From contig NZ_BMIK01000001.1 of assembly GCF_014642075.1 (NCBI RefSeq), positions 558,001 to 622,000 on the forward strand: a stretch of 64,000 bases of DNA. Direction: 5' to 3'. Shown here one piece after another: positions 61,886-64,000 of this stretch. The translations under genes and the position numbers were made by a program. The DNA comes from Parapedobacter defluvii. GTDB taxonomy: Bacteria; Bacteroidota; Bacteroidia; Sphingobacteriales; Sphingobacteriaceae. Each line of letters starts with the position of its first letter. The first letter of the stretch is position 1. The notes beneath the pieces were generated by a model. It made no database searches, had not been told where the DNA came from, and worked only from the letters and a program-made list of their open reading frames with translations.

Positions 61886-62893
61886 ATGGAGATACAAGGC
61901 ATACAAATCATCGGTACCCAGCGTTCGGGTTCCAACCTGCTCCGGGTGATACTTAATCAGTCCGAGCAATTGGTTTCACCGCATCCCGCGCATCTGTTGG
62001 CTAATTTTGTGCCCTTGATGCCCTATTACGGCACATTGGATGCCATTTCTTACAGGCGCCTGGTGGAAGATGCGGTCGACTATATCCACGTGAATCCCGT
62101 CGACTGGGGTGTGCGCCTGGATAAAGATGAAATTTACCGGATGGCCGGTCAATTCAGTCTTTTCGAGCTGAATAAAAATATCTACGAATTCCTTGCGCGC
62201 CGATGCGGCGCGGGGTATTGGTGTTGCAAAAGCATGGGCAATATGTACTTTTCCGACGAGCTGGAGAAGGTATCTGCCGGTCTCAAATACATTTACCTCT
62301 ACCGCGATGGGCGTGATGTCGCCCTGTCGTTTCAGAAGGCCATCGTCGGTGAAAAGCACAGTTACCACATTGCCAAGCAGTGGCATAACGATCAGCAGGC
62401 CTGTTTGCAACTGCGGGATCGGGTGCCCGCCGAACGGTTCTTTATGTTGAATTACGAGCGGCTTATCCTGCATCCCGAGCAAACCATCCGGCAACTGTGT
62501 GAATTTTTGGGTATCGAATTTCAGGATGCCATGCTGCACTATTACACTTCGGATGAATCCCGGCGGACCGCCGAAGGGGGTGCAATGTGGACAAACCTGA
62601 CAAAGCCGGTCATGCAGGACAATGCCAATAAATACCTGCGGGAAATGTCGGCAGAGGATATCCGTATCTTTGAATCGGTAGCGTTTGATAGTTTGGTGGC
62701 GTTGGGATACGAACCCATTACCCCGCGTGCGGATCTTCTCAGTTTTACCTGGGAAGACGTAGCGGCTTTCAATGTGAGAAACGATCAGTTAAAGCGTGCG
62801 TTCAAGGCATCCGAAGACGATAAAAAAAGGAGGCAGCCGCAGCTTAACTTAATTAGTCGCATCAGGGAAACCGAACTGAGTGTGTATGGATAA
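61886..62893 (+). CDS. PAPS-dependent sulfotransferase family protein
   Basis: 335-residue soluble enzyme with the 5'-phosphosulfate-binding loop near the N-terminus (I-G-T-Q-R-S-G-S-N-L-L, residues 9-19) and the 3'-phosphate-binding motif Y-R-D-G-R-D-V-A-L-S (about 139-148). These are the two PAPS-contact signatures. No signal peptide, so it acts in the cytoplasm. It starts 3 nt after chrA and overlaps cysQ by 8 nt. CysQ would remove the PAP it produces. The acceptor (lipid, glycan or small phenol) cannot be read from the sequence. Confidence 0.9.
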   Translation: MEIQGIQIIGTQRSGSNLLRVILNQSEQLVSPHPAHLLANFVPLMPYYGTLDAISYRRLVEDAVDYIHVNPVDWGVRLDKDEIYRMAGQFSLFELNKNIYEFLARRCGAGYWCCKSMGNMYFSDELEKVSAGLKYIYLYRDGRDVALSFQKAIVGEKHSYHIAKQWHNDQQACLQLRDRVPAERFFMLNYERLILHPEQTIRQLCEFLGIEFQDAMLHYYTSDESRRTAEGGAMWTNLTKPVMQDNANKYLREMSAEDIRIFESVAFDSLVALGYEPITPRADLLSFTWEDVAAFNVRNDQLKRAFKASEDDKKRRQPQLNLISRIRETELSVYG

Positions 62894-63686
62894 AAAACGA
62901 GATATCCCGGCTATCGCCGATATCGCGCGGAAGGCTGGAGAGGCAATTCTGGATGTATATCACACGGATACGGACCAATGGGAAATCCAACAGAAGCATG
63001 ATAATTCGCCCCTTACCCTGGCGGATACCGTATCCCACCGGATCATCGCGGATGGCCTGAAAAGTATTTTCCCGGCAATCCCCATGCTGTCGGAAGAAGG
63101 CAAGGACATTCCTTACGAGAAGCGGAAGAAGATGGACCGTTACTGGTGTGTGGATCCTTTGGACGGTACGAAGGAATTTATTTCCCGCAACGGAGAGTTT
63201 ACGGTGAACATTGCGCTGATTGCGGGAAATGAACCTGTTTTTGGCGTGATTTATGTGCCCGTAACCGGTGTGTTGTATTACGGCCTGAAAGACGAAGGAA
63301 GTTTCAAGACCGAAGGTGGGGAAACCCGGCGTATACAGGCGAGCCCGTCCCATAATCCGGTAGCCGTGGGCAGCAAGTCACACAAGACTGCCGAAGAGGA
63401 GGCTTTTTTATCGTCCCTGGATATCCGGGACGTGGTCAGCATCGGAAGTTCCCTGAAATTCTGCCTGATTGCCGAGGGGAAAGCGCAGGTATACTACCGG
63501 CATGGCCCCACCATGGAGTGGGATACGGCTGCGGGCCATGCCATAGCCGTTGCCAGTGGCGCCCGGATGACACAAGCGGATGGCAGCGCATTTGTATATA
63601 ACAAACCCAGCTTGGTAAACGGAAGTTTCATCTGCTACTCGGTCAACTTACACCACAAAATAGCTGCGCTTTCTTCCGGTGTATGA
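62886..63686 (+). CDS. cysQ: 3'(2'),5'-bisphosphate nucleotidase CysQ
   Basis: Inositol-phosphatase-fold enzyme that hydrolyses PAP (and PAPS) to AMP and phosphate. The metal motifs are S-E-E-G (68-71), D-P-L-D-G-T-K-E-F (90-98) and the late E-W-D-T-A-A-G-H-A. The ATG at 62886 gives 266 residues; the open frame starts with GTG two codons earlier. The start lies inside the sulfotransferase 3' end, so the two are co-translated. The 3' end overlaps the convergent cysC by 52 nt. Confidence 0.95.
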   Translation: MDKKRDIPAIADIARKAGEAILDVYHTDTDQWEIQQKHDNSPLTLADTVSHRIIADGLKSIFPAIPMLSEEGKDIPYEKRKKMDRYWCVDPLDGTKEFISRNGEFTVNIALIAGNEPVFGVIYVPVTGVLYYGLKDEGSFKTEGGETRRIQASPSHNPVAVGSKSHKTAEEEAFLSSLDIRDVVSIGSSLKFCLIAEGKAQVYYRHGPTMEWDTAAGHAIAVASGARMTQADGSAFVYNKPSLVNGSFICYSVNLHHKIAALSSGV

Positions 63687-64000
63687 TGCCGCGTATCAAT
63701 GGATAAAACACGTGCATCCGGCAGCTCAAAGGAAGCGGATACGCCGGTAAAATCGGGAATACGACGTTCCCTGGCTTTCCGGTAAAGCCCTTTTACATCC
63801 CGGCGCTCACATTCGGATGCGGGGCAATCCAGGTAAACCAAAAGCAGTTCTTCCCCTACGATCCCGGATACCAATTGCCGGTGGGCATCCATGGGTGTGA
63901 TAAAACTGCCGATGCAAACGATGTTCTGTTTCACCAACAGATCGGCGATGTGGCTGGCACGCCGGATATTCTCCGCACGGTCCTCGTTGGAGAACCCCAG
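63635..64000 (-). CDS. cysC: adenylylsulfate kinase CysC, 3' part (runs off the window)
   Basis: APS kinase making PAPS from APS and ATP. Only the last 121 residues are inside the window, and the frame stays open to the edge. Family sequence is clear: L-G-F-S-N-E-D-R-A-E-N-I-R-R at the edge, V-Y-L-D-C-P, the substrate loop D-V-K-G-L-Y-R-K-A-R and F-T-G-V-S-A-S-F-E-L-P. The P-loop N-terminus is outside. The 3' end overlaps cysQ tail to tail. A PAPS-supplying operon (cysD/cysN) probably continues to the right. Confidence 0.92.
   Translation of the reverse strand: MGFSNEDRAENIRRASHIADLLVKQNIVCIGSFITPMDAHRQLVSGIVGEELLLVYLDCPASECERRDVKGLYRKARERRIPDFTGVSASFELPDARVLSIDTRHHTPEESAAILWCKLTE

Noticed and set aside
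1-64000. CRISPR arrays, rRNA, tRNA and prophage genes
   Set aside because: No regularly spaced palindromic repeats, cloverleaf-like sequences or phage structural genes were seen by eye; a tRNA scan could confirm this.

Overview
The window is a chromosomal segment of a Bacteroidota bacterium, most likely a member of the Sphingobacteriaceae (a Parapedobacter/Sphingobacterium/Pedobacter-like genus is a guess). The support is two SusC/SusD pairs, a FecI/FecR-type sigma/anti-sigma pair, the gliding/type IX secretion protein SprA next to ruvA and a malic enzyme, CcmB/CcsA-type heme export genes, and promoter-like TTG-n20-TAnnTTTG motifs in place of sigma70 boxes. Almost all of the sequence is coding. 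I saw no rRNA, tRNA, CRISPR array or intact mobile element.

Layout. (1) 0.2-11.5 kb, minus strand: a long co-directional block that in transcription order reads phoH, purC, a STAS protein, rnz, hisC-B-H-A-F-IE, a WD40 protein, a YtxH-like protein, ccmB and ccmC. hisG and hisD are not in it. (2) 11.7-16 kb: a divergent SAM-hydrolase-like gene, a small membrane protein, an ABC half-transporter, a free-methionine-sulfoxide reductase and a decayed ISAs1-type transposase fragment. (3) 16-24.2 kb, plus strand: a LacI-type regulator with two candidate operators, then two Tat-exported Gfo/Idh/MocA oxidoreductases, a FucP-like sugar permease, a NagA-type deacetylase, an MHS-family permease and a small membrane protein. 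This looks like an N-acetyl-amino-sugar or modified-sugar catabolic operon. (4) 24.3-25.8 kb: a GNAT-nitrilase fusion. (5) 26-35.8 kb: ECF sigma factor, FecR, STN-SusC, SusD and two paralogous surface lipoproteins, without any glycoside hydrolase. (6) 35.9-47.4 kb, minus strand: sprA, ruvA, maeB and a PBP4-type carboxypeptidase. (7) 47.5-51.6 kb: GH3-family acyl-adenylase-like protein, a metallopeptidase and aminopeptidase P. (8) 51.8-64 kb: a GH20 hexosaminidase lipoprotein divergent from a tight operon of SusC, SusD, arylsulfate sulfotransferase, ChrA-type transporter, PAPS-dependent sulfotransferase and CysQ, with cysC converging on it from the window edge.

Two things stand out. The first is the right-hand operon. 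It joins a SusCD pair to a periplasmic arylsulfate sulfotransferase, an oxyanion transporter, a cytosolic PAPS sulfotransferase and the PAP phosphatase, and so resembles a dedicated sulfation or sulfuryl-relay module. The second is a family of non-coding heptanucleotide arrays in the left and middle minus-strand blocks. There are four (9, 12, 8 and 4 consecutive 7-mers), each starting exactly at the stop codon of one gene and filling the spacer toward the next, with words shared between distant arrays.
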